Origin: Rhodobacteraceae bacterium F11138
Lineage (GTDB): Bacteria; Pseudomonadota; Alphaproteobacteria; Rhodobacterales; Rhodobacteraceae
DNA length: 64,000 nt
Reading direction: 5' to 3'
NCBI GenBank assembly: GCA_016521575.1
Contig: JAEKDP010000002.1
Span: 186,001-250,000, forward strand
Shown: piece after piece, positions 29,114 to 38,574 of the stretch
Layout: each line of letters starts with the position of its first letter
How positions within the stretch are numbered: position 1 is the stretch's first letter
The notes under the pieces: generated by a model
What the model saw: only the letters and a program-made list of their open reading frames with translations
What the model was told of the DNA's origin: nothing
The model's database searches: none
Translations under genes and position numbers: made by a program

Positions 29114-29135
29114 TCGTGCGGGGAACGGCCGGCGT

Positions 29136-30944
29136 CTAGCTGTCGGCCTTGTCTTCGAGCAGCAGCCACTCCTCCTCGGCGGCGGACAATTTTTCCTGCC
29201 GCTGTACCAGCGCCTCGGTGGCCTTCTGGAACTTGACCGGCTCGCGGGTGAACAGCTCGGGGTCGGCCATCAGCTCTTCCAGCTTGGCGATCTCCGCTTC
29301 CAGCCGCTCGATCTCGGAGGGCAGCGCCTCGAGCCGGTGTTTCTCGGTGAAACTGAGCCCGGATTTCACAGGTGCGGGTTTCCCTGATTTCGCTTTGGCC
29401 TGTTTCGGCTTGTCCGCCTTTTCGACAGATTTCGGCGTGCCGCGTTGGGCGATGTAATCGCTCCAGCCGCCGGCATAGACCGTCGCCCGCCCGTCGCCTT
29501 CCATCGCAACGGTGGTCGTCGCCACACGGTCCAGAAAGTCGCGGTCATGGCTGACCAGCAACACGGTGCCGTCATAGTCGCCCAACAGCTCCTGCAACAG
29601 ATCCAGCGTTTCCACATCCAGATCGTTTGTCGGTTCGTCCAGAACCAGCAGGTTGCTTTCCCGTGCCATCAGACGCGCCAGCAGCAGCCGCGCCTTTTCC
29701 CCGCCCGAGAGCGAGCGCACCGGCGCACGCACCTGCCGTTCGTCAAACAGAAAATCCTTGAGATAGCCCACCACATGACGCGGAGCCCCCCGCACCATGA
29801 CCTGATCCGCCTTGCCCGAGACGCGCATGTCCGCATCTCCGGTCAGACTGTCCCAAAGGGTTGCATCCGGATCCAGTTGGGCACGCGCCTGATCGAACAC
29901 CGCTGTCTCCAGGTTGGTCCCTTTGCGCACCGAACCCGAATCGGGTTCGATCTGCCCCAGCAACAACTTCAGCAGCGTGGTCTTTCCAACCCCGTTGGGC
30001 CCGACGAAAGCGACACGGTCGCCGCGCTGGATGGTGATCGAGAAATTCCGAACGATCGGCTTTGCGTCAAAACACTTGCTGATCGTCTCGGCCTGAATGA
30101 CCTTCTTGCCGGATTTGCTGCCCGCGGACAGCGCCAGACCGGCGGTGCCCTGGCGGCGGATCTGCGCGGCACGTTCCGCGCGCAGATCCTGCAGGGCGCG
30201 CACCCGGCCCTGGTTGCGCTTGCGCCGCGCGCTGATGCCTTCGACGGCCCAGCGGGCTTCGGATTTGATCAGGCGATTCAGCTTGTGGCGCTGCATGTCT
30301 TCTTCTTCCCAGACCGTGTCGCGCCAGGCCTCGAAGGCTTCGAAGCCCTTATCCTGCCGCCGCACCATTCCCCTGTCGACCCAAAGGGTTGCACGGGACA
30401 ATTGGCGCAGGAACGCGCGGTCGTGGCTAATCAGGACAAACGCCGCCCGGGTGGCGGACAGTTCATTCTCAAGCCAGCTGATCGCCTCGATGTCCAGATG
30501 GTTCGTGGGTTCGTCCAGCAGCATCAGATCCGGCGCTTCGCCCATCAGCTTGGCCAGCGCGGCACGTCGCCGTTCGCCGCCCGACGCGGTCCCGACCGCA
30601 CGCGCAGGATCGAATTTCAACCCTTCTGCAGCCCGTTCGACCCGGTACATTTCCCCCGGCTCCAGCCCGCTGGCGGCATAATCGCCCAAGGTTGCAAAGC
30701 CGGTCATATCCGGTTCCTGTTCCATGTAACCGACCGAATTTCCCGGCGGCACGACAATGTTGCCGCTGTCCGGCTCGACCAGCCCGGCCATGATCTTCAT
30801 CAGGGTCGATTTTCCCGATCCGTTGCGCCCGACCAAAGCGACCCGGTCGCCTTGATGCACCAGCAGATCAAGATTCGCGAACAGCGGTTCGCCCCCGAAG
30901 GTCAACGAAATGTCAGAAAGTTGCAGCAATGGGATATGTGACAT
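29136..30944 (-). CDS. uup: ABC-F family ATPase (Uup-type)
   Basis: A protein of 602 residues with two ABC nucleotide-binding domains and no membrane segments, i.e. an ABC-F translation or ribosome factor rather than a transporter. First domain: GRNGSGKST, ASGGERRR, LLDEPTNHLD. Second: GPNGVGKTT, LSGGEKARLLL, LDEPTNDLD. A linker of basic helices (about 220-280) lies between, and a C-terminal coiled coil ends in KLEELMADPELF, as in Uup, which binds branched DNA. Uup versus EttA is judged from the C-terminal coiled coil. Confidence 0.9.
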   Translation of the reverse strand: MSHIPLLQLSDISLTFGGEPLFANLDLLVHQGDRVALVGRNGSGKSTLMKIMAGLVEPDSGNIVVPPGNSVGYMEQEPDMTGFATLGDYAASGLEPGEMYRVERAAEGLKFDPARAVGTASGGERRRAALAKLMGEAPDLMLLDEPTNHLDIEAISWLENELSATRAAFVLISHDRAFLRQLSRATLWVDRGMVRRQDKGFEAFEAWRDTVWEEEDMQRHKLNRLIKSEARWAVEGISARRKRNQGRVRALQDLRAERAAQIRRQGTAGLALSAGSKSGKKVIQAETISKCFDAKPIVRNFSITIQRGDRVAFVGPNGVGKTTLLKLLLGQIEPDSGSVRKGTNLETAVFDQARAQLDPDATLWDSLTGDADMRVSGKADQVMVRGAPRHVVGYLKDFLFDERQVRAPVRSLSGGEKARLLLARLMARESNLLVLDEPTNDLDVETLDLLQELLGDYDGTVLLVSHDRDFLDRVATTTVAMEGDGRATVYAGGWSDYIAQRGTPKSVEKADKPKQAKAKSGKPAPVKSGLSFTEKHRLEALPSEIERLEAEIAKLEELMADPELFTREPVKFQKATEALVQRQEKLSAAEEEWLLLEDKADS

Positions 30945-31002
30945 GAGCGTGAGCTATCCTTCGCACCGCGCGTCGTCAATCGCCGAGCGCGCGCCGTGAC
31001 GG

Positions 31003-31737
31003 CTAGCCCGCGACCGCGCGCAACAGACGTTTGCGTGCTTCCGGGATCGTCTTGATTTCAAGCCCGGTAAAAACGTGCAGCGTGTTCAGATCGCGGTCAA
31101 TCACCGCATGATCGCTGACCCAGCCCCCCATCGACAGATAGCTGCGCAACAACGGGGGAATGCCCCGCATCGCCCCGGCAAGACCCGAAACCGGCCGTCC
31201 CGTGAACCGGACCACTTCTGGTGCCTTGATTCGCGGCGTCCATTGCACCGGTGGCCCATGCCGCGCGCCCAGCAACGCGAAACTGTTTTCATAAGGTCCG
31301 GGATCGACGCCCGGAAACGACGTGCACCCGATCAGCAGATCAATTCCGTTGCCATCGACAAGACCGCTCAGCGCCCCCCAGGCAAGACGCAGAATATCCG
31401 CATCCTGCCAGTCCGGATGAATGCAGAACCGTCCCATTTCAACGATTCGCCCCGGATAGGCGTTCAGCCGCCCAAGATCATAGAACTGCGCCGCATAGCT
31501 TTGCGCCAGATCGCCACCATCGGCCAGTTGCAATAACCGGCAACAACACACCAGCGCGCCGTCGCTGACGTCGAACACCAGCAAGTGATCGCAGCGCGCA
31601 TCGAACCGGTCGCCATCCGGTTCACGCGTCGCGAAACACAGCGTTCGCAGTGCCTGCGCTGACGCGATTTCGGCCGCGTCTCGGGCGAATCGGGCATGGT
31701 ATCGCCCTCTGGTCAGATCAGGTTTCCGATCGGACAT
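31003..31737 (-). CDS. olsB: Ornithine N-acyltransferase OlsB
   Basis: A protein of 244 residues of the OlsB family, a GNAT-like enzyme that adds a 3-hydroxyacyl chain to ornithine in the first step of ornithine-lipid synthesis. Family segments include AQALRTLCF, FDARCDHLLVFD, IVEMGRFCIHPDW and DLLIGCTSFPGVDPGPYENSFALL. No olsA (the second acyltransferase) is visible within the window on either side. Ornithine lipids are phosphorus-free membrane lipids typical of marine alphaproteobacteria under phosphate limitation. Confidence 0.88.
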   Translation of the reverse strand: MSDRKPDLTRGRYHARFARDAAEIASAQALRTLCFATREPDGDRFDARCDHLLVFDVSDGALVCCCRLLQLADGGDLAQSYAAQFYDLGRLNAYPGRIVEMGRFCIHPDWQDADILRLAWGALSGLVDGNGIDLLIGCTSFPGVDPGPYENSFALLGARHGPPVQWTPRIKAPEVVRFTGRPVSGLAGAMRGIPPLLRSYLSMGGWVSDHAVIDRDLNTLHVFTGLEIKTIPEARKRLLRAVAG

Positions 31738-31842
31738 TTCGCGCTCCGCTGGCTGACACGGCAGACACTAGGGCGGTCATATGCACCGATCAAGCGCGTT
31801 CGCGCGCGTCCGTAGCAAACCCGCGATCATACCGGACGGTGG

Positions 31843-32316
31843 TTACTCGGCAGGCAGCGCATCGCCGGGGTTGAAGTTGCCGATGTTGCCCAAAAGCTGG
31901 CGCAGGAACGTCTTGTTGTTGACGCTGGATTCGGTGACGCGGCGGTTCAGCGCGATGGTGCGGCCATCCTGCAGGCTGTAGCGTTCCACGTTTTCCACCA
32001 CGCCGGATTGCGAAAAGCTGATCGCAACCAGCTGGCGTTCGACCACGCGCGGTTCGGTGGCCCCATAATGGCGCATCCGCGTGCTGACATAGTAATAGCC
32101 GCTGTCGTTCAGTACGCCCGATATCGAAGGTGCGCCGATGGTTTCGTTCACGCTGTCGCGGGTGTCGACCCCTACGGTCACCTCGGCCAGTGCTTCTTCG
32201 GTGGGCACATATCCGTGATCCCGGTAGATCTTGGTGCAGGCTGCAAGCCCCGCGGCACCGCCCAGAAACAGGGCAACGCGAAGCATGCGCTTCAGCCTGG
32301 ATAAGGTTCTCGACAT
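31843..32316 (-). CDS. bamE: BamE/SmpA family outer-membrane lipoprotein
   Basis: A protein of 157 residues with a lipoprotein signal peptide: a basic start, a hydrophobic core, and LAACTKIY with Cys 27. The mature domain has the SmpA/OmlA fold signature: helix after VTVGVDTRDSVNETIGAP, then YYYVSTR and VAISFSQSGVVENVERY. It supports the Bam complex in outer-membrane protein assembly. The C-terminal extension (VNNKTFLRQLLGNIGNFNPGDA) is usual for alphaproteobacterial members. It is divergent from the DUF177 gene. Confidence 0.9.
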   Translation of the reverse strand: MSRTLSRLKRMLRVALFLGGAAGLAACTKIYRDHGYVPTEEALAEVTVGVDTRDSVNETIGAPSISGVLNDSGYYYVSTRMRHYGATEPRVVERQLVAISFSQSGVVENVERYSLQDGRTIALNRRVTESSVNNKTFLRQLLGNIGNFNPGDALPAE

Positions 32317-32400
32317 GACAGCCCTCTTGCGTTGGCGCGGCGCGCCTCGTATCCCGATTATAGAAACCGGTCCGATGGTTCAAGAAACGAAAGCCCAGCA

Positions 32401-32937
32401 ATGTCCGACACCTCTGCCATTCGGGTCGCCGACCTGCCGCAAAACACGCCGACAACATTCGAGCTGTGCCCGGATAGCGCGACCTGTGCCGGTCTGGCGG
32501 ATGAACTGGGGCTGTTGGGGCTGCGCAAGCTGCGGTTCGCCGGTCAGATTGCGGCCCGAGGGCGGCGCGACTGGGAACTCACGGGCAAACTGGGCGCAAC
32601 GGTCGTCCAGCCCTGTGTGGTCACGCTGGACCCGGTGACCACCCGCATAGACGTGGATGTCAAACGTCTCTATGTGGCCGACCTGCCCGAGATCGAGGCA
32701 GAAGAGATCGAGATGCCCGAGGACGACTCGGTCGAGGCACTGGCGAGCGTGATCGACCCCGGCGCGGTGATGACCGAAGCGCTGATCCTGGCCTTGCCGC
32801 AATATCCGCGCAAACAGAATGTCGACATGGATCAGGCCGTCTTTGCAGAGCCGGGCGTAAAACCCATGACCGACGAAGATGCCCGCCCCTTTGCCGGATT
32901 GGCGGGGCTGCGCGAATCGCTCAGGAAAAAGGACTGA
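32401..32937 (+). CDS. DUF177 (YceD) family protein
   Basis: A protein of 178 residues; the start at 32401 (MSDTSAIRVADLP) fits the family, with an ATG at 32332 unlikely. YceD/DUF177 proteins precede rpmF in most bacteria and influence 23S rRNA abundance or processing. The central core GQIAARGRRDWELTGKLGATVVQPCVVTLDPVTTRIDV and the acidic tail (EAEEIEMPEDDSVEALASVIDPG) with LPQYPRK are typical. The GC-rich inverted repeat right after its stop (about 32942-32968) lacks a T-run. Confidence 0.93.
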   Translation: MSDTSAIRVADLPQNTPTTFELCPDSATCAGLADELGLLGLRKLRFAGQIAARGRRDWELTGKLGATVVQPCVVTLDPVTTRIDVDVKRLYVADLPEIEAEEIEMPEDDSVEALASVIDPGAVMTEALILALPQYPRKQNVDMDQAVFAEPGVKPMTDEDARPFAGLAGLRESLRKKD

Positions 32938-32981
32938 CCCCCGCCCCGGCCACAATCGGGGCCGGGACACGGAAAAACCGC

Positions 32982-33009
32982 TTGCACCGCAGAGAAATCA
33001 CAGTATTTT
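32982..33009 (+). promoter_or_regulatory. Candidate promoter for rpmF-plsX-fabH
   Basis: A -35-like TTGCAC (32982-32987) and a -10-like TATTTT (33004-33009) are separated by 16 nt in the gap between DUF177 and rpmF. It would leave a leader of about 140 nt before rpmF. The match is modest and was judged only by eye. Confidence 0.3.
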
Positions 33010-33155
33010 CGCGCGCTCAGCGGAATTAAGGTTGGACATCGCACGGGCCTCGGCCTAAACGCACGTCACGCCGATCAGAACGATACGCGGAACGAACAAA
33101 TGCAACTCGGCCTTCGGGATCGCCCGCCGGCCCCCAATTATACAAAGGTTGAGAC

Positions 33156-33362
33156 ATGGCTGTCCAACAGAACAAAGTATCCAAGTCGCGCCGCAACAAC
33201 CGTCGTGCGCATGACGCTCTGGTTGCTGCCAACCCGAACGAATGCCCGAACTGCGGTGAACTCAAGCGCCCGCACCACGTTTGCGCGGCCTGCGGCCATT
33301 ATGACGACAAAGAGATCGTCGCACTGGTTGACGAGATCGATCTGGACGAAGACGCGGCATAA
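33156..33362 (+). CDS. rpmF: 50S ribosomal protein L32
   Basis: A protein of 68 residues, full length for L32. It begins [20 protein letters not shown] and has the CPNCG and CAACGHYD zinc-ribbon cysteines, so it is the Cys-plus form. The AAAGG site precedes the ATG. It is followed by plsX and fabH in the order usual for bacteria. Confidence 0.99.
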   Translation: MAVQQNKVSKSRRNNRRAHDALVAANPNECPNCGELKRPHHVCAACGHYDDKEIVALVDEIDLDEDAA

Positions 33363-33383
33363 GCCAGCCAGACAGGCCTTTGC

Positions 33384-34508
33384 ATGACGGCTCAGCCCGA
33401 TCAGAACCCGGCAAATGCCGAACGCATCATTATTTCGGTTGACGCCATGGGCGGAGACAACGGCCCATCGGTCGTTGTATCCGGCATCGCGAAATCCGCG
33501 GAAAAGAACCCGGACATCGGGTTCATTCTGCATGGACCGACCGAAATCCTCAGGCCGCTGGTAGCCAAACGCAGCGGTCTGAAGGGGCGCGTCGAATATC
33601 GCGATACACCGGATGTCGTCGCGATGGAGGACAAGCCCAGCCATGTGATGCGCAATGGCAAGTCCACCTCGATGTGGTCCACGCTGGAATCCGTGCGCAA
33701 CGGAGAGGCCCAGGGCGCGGTGTCCTGTGGCAACACCGGCGCGTTGATGGCGCTCAGCGTGATTCGTCTGCGCAAGCTGCCCGGGGTCAATCGGCCCGCG
33801 ATCGCGATTCTGTTTCCATCGCGCAACCCACAGGGTTTCAACGTCATGCTGGATGCCGGTGCGGACATACGCGCCGATCCACAGGATCTGCTGCAATATG
33901 CGCTGATGGGGGCATCCTATGCCCGCAACGGCCTGGATCTGAAGCGCCCGCGCATCGGGTTGCTGAACGTCGGCACCGAGGAACACAAGGGCCGGGCCGA
34001 GCTGAAAGAGGCGCAAACCCTGATCGCCCGGTTCGCCGACCAAGCCTCTTTCGAGTTCGTCGGCTTTGTCGAGGGCAGCGATATTCCCGGCAATGCGGCG
34101 GATGTGATCGTGACGGACGGGTTCACGGGCAATGTTGCGATCAAGACCGGTGAAGGCACGGCCAGCATGATCGCCGGCTTGTTGCGCGAAGCGTTTCAGT
34201 ATTCGTTTCTGTCGCGCCTGGCCTCGGTTCTGGCGATCACATCGCTGGGGCGCCTGAAAAAGCGGATCGATCCTCGGCGCGTGAACGGGGGCATCTTTCT
34301 GGGTCTGAACGGCACGGTGGTGAAATCCCATGGCAGCGCCGACGCCACCGGGGTTTCTGCCGCCGTGAAATTGGCCTTCCGACTGGCCAGAAGCGGTTTC
34401 TCGGAAAAACTGGCAGCCCGGGTTGCATCCACTGTCGAGCTTGCCCAAGATGCGGTCGAACCGCCCCCTGACAGGGCGGAACAACAAGAAGATGAAGGTC
34501 GGATATGA
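33384..34508 (+). CDS. plsX: Phosphate acyltransferase PlsX
   Basis: A protein of 374 residues that converts acyl-ACP to acyl-phosphate for phosphatidic acid synthesis. Recognised: IISVDAMGGDNGP at the start, SCGNTGALMALS, RPAIAILFPS, LLNVGTEEHKG and VTDGFTGNVAIKTGEGT. The C-terminus extends ~20 residues past the usual end with a Pro/Glu/Gln tail. The TGA overlaps the fabH ATG (ATGA), coupling the two lipid genes. Confidence 0.98.
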   Translation: MTAQPDQNPANAERIIISVDAMGGDNGPSVVVSGIAKSAEKNPDIGFILHGPTEILRPLVAKRSGLKGRVEYRDTPDVVAMEDKPSHVMRNGKSTSMWSTLESVRNGEAQGAVSCGNTGALMALSVIRLRKLPGVNRPAIAILFPSRNPQGFNVMLDAGADIRADPQDLLQYALMGASYARNGLDLKRPRIGLLNVGTEEHKGRAELKEAQTLIARFADQASFEFVGFVEGSDIPGNAADVIVTDGFTGNVAIKTGEGTASMIAGLLREAFQYSFLSRLASVLAITSLGRLKKRIDPRRVNGGIFLGLNGTVVKSHGSADATGVSAAVKLAFRLARSGFSEKLAARVASTVELAQDAVEPPPDRAEQQEDEGRI

Positions 34509-35476
34509 CAGGGCGTGCAGTTGTCGTTGGTGTGGGTCACTATCTGCCGGAACGCGTGGTTCCGAACTCTCACTTCGAGGCGACACTGGATACCACTGAT
34601 GAGTGGATCCAATCCCGGTCGGGCATTCAGCGCCGTCATTTCGCCGCCGAAGACGAAACCACATCAGACCTGGCCGCCCATGCCGCGCGCGCTGCCCTGG
34701 CCGATGCCGGGCTTCAAGCGGGGGATATCGACGCCATCGTACTGGCCACCTCGACCGCGGACCTGACATTTCCATCCGCCGCCACCATGGTGCAGGCGGC
34801 TTTGGGCATGGACAAGGGGTTCGCTTTTGACGTTCAGGCCGTGTGCGCCGGATTCGTCTATGCGCTGAGCACCGCCAACGCGATGATTCTGGCCGGTCAG
34901 GCAAAGCGGGTGCTTGTCATCGGTGCCGAAACCTTCAGCCGGATCATGGACTGGACCGACCGCAGCACCTGCGTGCTGTTCGGCGATGGTGCCGGGGCGC
35001 TGGTCTTGGAATCACAGACCGGCGCGGGAACATCCGCGGATCGCGGGATTCTGTCCACCGACCTGAATTCGGACGGCCGCTACAAGGATCTTCTCTATGT
35101 GGATGGCGGCGTGTCGACCCAGACCACCGGCCATCTGCGCATGCAGGGCAATCAGGTGTTCCGCCACGCGGTCGAAAAACTGGCATCCACAGCCGAAACC
35201 GCCTTGGACAAGGCCGGGTTGTCGGCAAACGATGTCGACTGGATCGTTCCCCACCAGGCCAATATCCGCATCATTTCCGGCACGGCCCGGAAAATGGGGC
35301 TGAGCATGGACCACGTCGTCGTCACCGTGCAGGACCACGGCAATACATCGGCGGCTTCGATCCCGCTGGCACTGTCGGTGGGCAAACAGCGCGGGCAGAT
35401 CAACAGCGGCGACCTTATCGTGACCGAAGCCATCGGCGGCGGGCTGGCCTGGGGCGCGGTGGTGTTGCGCTGGTGA
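34505..35476 (+). CDS. fabH: 3-oxoacyl-ACP synthase III
   Basis: A protein of 323 residues that condenses acetyl-CoA with malonyl-ACP to start fatty-acid synthesis. The catalytic triad is complete: Cys 114 (QAVCAGFVYA), His 250 (IVPHQANIR) and Asn 280 (QDHGNTSAAS). The gene overlaps plsX by 4 bp. A 111-bp gap with a promoter follows before ihfA. Confidence 0.98.
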   Translation: MTGRAVVVGVGHYLPERVVPNSHFEATLDTTDEWIQSRSGIQRRHFAAEDETTSDLAAHAARAALADAGLQAGDIDAIVLATSTADLTFPSAATMVQAALGMDKGFAFDVQAVCAGFVYALSTANAMILAGQAKRVLVIGAETFSRIMDWTDRSTCVLFGDGAGALVLESQTGAGTSADRGILSTDLNSDGRYKDLLYVDGGVSTQTTGHLRMQGNQVFRHAVEKLASTAETALDKAGLSANDVDWIVPHQANIRIISGTARKMGLSMDHVVVTVQDHGNTSAASIPLALSVGKQRGQINSGDLIVTEAIGGGLAWGAVVLRW

Positions 35477-35534
35477 ACCTCGCGGTGTCGACAAACATTA
35501 ACGCGCTTATCCGCCCCCTTGCAAATCATTGATA

Positions 35535-35564
35535 TTGACAGCGAATTTACCCCCACCCTATGCT
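35535..35564 (+). promoter_or_regulatory. Promoter of ihfA
   Basis: TTGACA (35535-35540) is a perfect -35 and TATGCT (35559-35564) a good -10, separated by 18 nt, in the fabH-ihfA gap. The start site would be near 35571, leaving a ~17-nt leader that contains the AGGGGG ribosome site before ATG 35588. Confidence 0.7.
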
Positions 35565-35587
35565 CTCTGACAAACTAGGGGGACAAC

Positions 35588-35890
35588 ATGGGCGAAAAGA
35601 CACTAACACGAATGGATCTGAGCGAGGCAGTATTCCGCGAAGTCGGGCTGTCGCGCAATGAAAGCGCGCAGCTGGTGGAAAGCATGCTTGAACATATGTC
35701 GGACGCCTTGGTGCGCGGCGAACAGGTAAAAATCTCGTCGTTCGGCACGTTCAGCGTACGCGACAAGTCGGCGCGCATTGGCCGCAACCCCAAGACCGGT
35801 GAAGAAGTCCCGATTCAACCCCGCCGGGTTCTGACCTTTCGGCCCTCGCACCTGATGAAAGAACGTGTCGTCGCCGGCAACAAGCGCTGA
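35588..35890 (+). CDS. ihfA: Integration host factor subunit alpha
   Basis: A protein of 100 residues of the HU/IHF family. The DNA-bending arm shows [25 protein letters not shown], with the tip proline in GEEVPI. IHF alpha pairs with IHF beta to bend DNA sharply at specific sites. Its own strong promoter and AGGGGG ribosome site lie upstream. A MerR-like regulator follows 15 bp later, the standard order in Alphaproteobacteria. Confidence 0.97.
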   Translation: MGEKTLTRMDLSEAVFREVGLSRNESAQLVESMLEHMSDALVRGEQVKISSFGTFSVRDKSARIGRNPKTGEEVPIQPRRVLTFRPSHLMKERVVAGNKR

Positions 35891-35905
35891 TCCGGAGCTG
35901 AATAC

Positions 35906-36970
<1,065 letters not shown>

Positions 36971-36991
36971 GTCTTTTGCTGTGATTCCCCC

Positions 36992-37019
36992 TTGCCCCCG
37001 GTCGGAAAACCGGTATGAA
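36992..37019 (+). promoter_or_regulatory. Candidate promoter of the tRNA-Pro gene
   Basis: TTGCCC (36992-36997) and TATGAA (37014-37019) are 16 nt apart, placing a start about 5 nt before the mature tRNA end. Judged by eye. Confidence 0.4.
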
Positions 37020-37030
37020 CAGCCCATCGT

Positions 37031-37107
37031 CGGGCTATGGCGCAGCCTGGTAGCGCGTCCGTCTGGGGGACGGAAGGTCGCAGGTTCGAGTCCTGCTAGC
37101 CCGACCA
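37031..37107 (+). tRNA. tRNA-Pro (anticodon GGG)
   Basis: A 77-nt cloverleaf: acceptor CGGGCTA pairs with TAGCCCG, followed by A and an encoded CCA. The anticodon stem TCCGT/ACGGA encloses loop CTGGGGG, giving anticodon GGG (reads CCC/CCU). The T loop is GGTTCGAGTCC. The D arm is GCGCAGCCTGGTAGCGC. No integrated element was seen next to it. Confidence 0.96.
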
Positions 37108-37162
37108 AATCAAGGCGACGATACACCACCCTGCCCCGCCCCCGCACAACGGAGGCAGCATC

Positions 37163-38242
37163 ATGACGGGCGTCAGTCCGAACCAGCATATCTCGGCTAT
37201 GATCGCTTCGGGTGCGATCGACGCCACCAGCCCGATCGAGGCAGGTCAGGTGCAACCGGCCAGTCTGGATTTGCGTCTGGGCCCTGTGGCGTATCGCGTG
37301 CGAGCCTCGTTTCTGGCCGGGCGCAACCGCACCGTCAGCGAACGGCTGCTGGATTTCCGCATGCACGAGATCGACCTGACCAGCGGGGCGGTGCTGGAAA
37401 AAGGCTGTGTCTATGTGGTTCCGCTGATGGAAAGCCTGGCCCTGCCCGCCGGAACATCCGGGGCCGCCAGTGCCAAATCCTCGATCGGGCGGCTGGATCT
37501 GCTGACCCGTGTGATTACCGATCATGGGGTTGAATTCGACCGGATACCCGACGGCTATGCCGGACCGCTTTATGTTGAAATCTGCCCGCAGAGCTTTTCT
37601 GTCATTGCCCGAACCGGGCAGATGTTGAATCAAATCATCTTTCGCACCGGCAAGACCGTGATCGACGACAACGAATTGCGGCTGATCCACGCCCAAACCC
37701 CCATCGTGTCGGGCCAGCCGGTGATTTCGGACGGTCTGGGATTTTCCGTCGATCTGCGGCCAGAGACCGGCCAACTGGTCGGCTATCGCGCAAAACCGCA
37801 TACCGGCGTCATCGATCTGGCCCGGCTGGATCATTATGACCCGGGCGAATTCTGGGAGCCGGTGCATACGCAATCGGACTGGATAATCCTGGATCCCGGC
37901 GCGTTCTATATTCTGGTCAGCCGCGAAGCCATCGCCATTCCCCCCGCCTGCGCCGCTGAAATGGCCCCCTATCTGGCAATGGTCGGGGAATTCCGCGTGC
38001 ATTATGCCGGGTTCTTCGATCCCGGTTTCGGTCATGCCGCAGCCGGCGGTTCGGGGTCTCGCGGGGTGCTTGAAGTGCGCTGCCACGAGGCGCCTTTCGT
38101 GCTGGAGCACGGCCAGATCGTCGGCAAGCTGATCTATGAACGCATGGCCGAGATTCCGACCCAGCTCTACGGGGCCGGAATCGCATCGAACTATCAGGGC
38201 CAGGGCCTGAAACTGTCAAAACACTTCCGCAATCCGCGCTAG
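37163..38242 (+). CDS. dcd: 2'-deoxycytidine 5'-triphosphate deaminase, double-domain form
   Basis: A protein of 359 residues, about twice the length of E. coli Dcd (193). It belongs to the long alphaproteobacterial form with two dUTPase-like halves. The first half has VQPASLDLRLG and AKSSIGRLDL and VITDHGVEFDRIPDGYAGPLYVEI; the second half has DIDLR-like GFSVDLRPETG and GVLEVRCHEAPFVLEHGQIVGKLIYE. It deaminates dCTP to dUTP for dTMP synthesis. A GGAGG site precedes the ATG. Confidence 0.92.
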   Translation: MTGVSPNQHISAMIASGAIDATSPIEAGQVQPASLDLRLGPVAYRVRASFLAGRNRTVSERLLDFRMHEIDLTSGAVLEKGCVYVVPLMESLALPAGTSGAASAKSSIGRLDLLTRVITDHGVEFDRIPDGYAGPLYVEICPQSFSVIARTGQMLNQIIFRTGKTVIDDNELRLIHAQTPIVSGQPVISDGLGFSVDLRPETGQLVGYRAKPHTGVIDLARLDHYDPGEFWEPVHTQSDWIILDPGAFYILVSREAIAIPPACAAEMAPYLAMVGEFRVHYAGFFDPGFGHAAAGGSGSRGVLEVRCHEAPFVLEHGQIVGKLIYERMAEIPTQLYGAGIASNYQGQGLKLSKHFRNPR

Positions 38243-38283
38243 CTGCCCGGCACAGCGTTTGGCGCATGGGGCGGCCGGGCGAG

Positions 38284-38505
38284 TCAGCCCTTGGCTGATC
38301 GTGCGGCTCGACGCGCTTGACGGATCGCTCTGCGGGCCTGACGTTGTTCGCGCGTCGGCTTGCCGTTGGTGGGTTTCTGGTCCGGCTGTGGCTGCGAATT
38401 GCGTCCGGCCTTTGAGGCAGCATTGATCCCTGCATTCACCCCTTTGTTGATGGCCTTGCGCATCAGGATACGTGTCACCATGCGGATGATCTGATCCATA
38501 TTCAT
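38284..38505 (-). CDS. Small basic protein, unknown function
   Basis: A protein of 73 residues from the ATG at 38505, which has a strong GGAGGTGG ribosome site. The N-terminal MNMDQIIRMVTRILMRKAINKGVNAGINAAS is amphipathic and could lie on a membrane, and the C-terminal ~30 residues are Arg/Gln/Ala-rich and very basic. No known family is recognised. It lies just downstream of scpB on the same strand (69-bp gap) and converges on dcd. A role in nucleic-acid binding would fit the charge but is unproven. Confidence 0.7.
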   Translation of the reverse strand: MNMDQIIRMVTRILMRKAINKGVNAGINAASKAGRNSQPQPDQKPTNGKPTREQRQARRAIRQARRAARSAKG

Positions 38506-38574
38506 CTTCCACCTCCAATTCGCGGCAAGATCGGTATATACTGCCATCTTGCCGCTTTTACGGCCTTCTTCGGG

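Noticed and set aside
32942-32968. GC-rich stem CCCGGCC/GGCCGGG after the DUF177 stop as a terminator
   Set aside because: No T-run follows the stem and rpmF is normally co-transcribed with DUF177.
37031-37107. tRNA-Pro as an integration site for a genomic island
   Set aside because: The flanking genes are housekeeping (MerR/ihfA and dcd); no integrase and no repeat of the tRNA 3' end were noticed.
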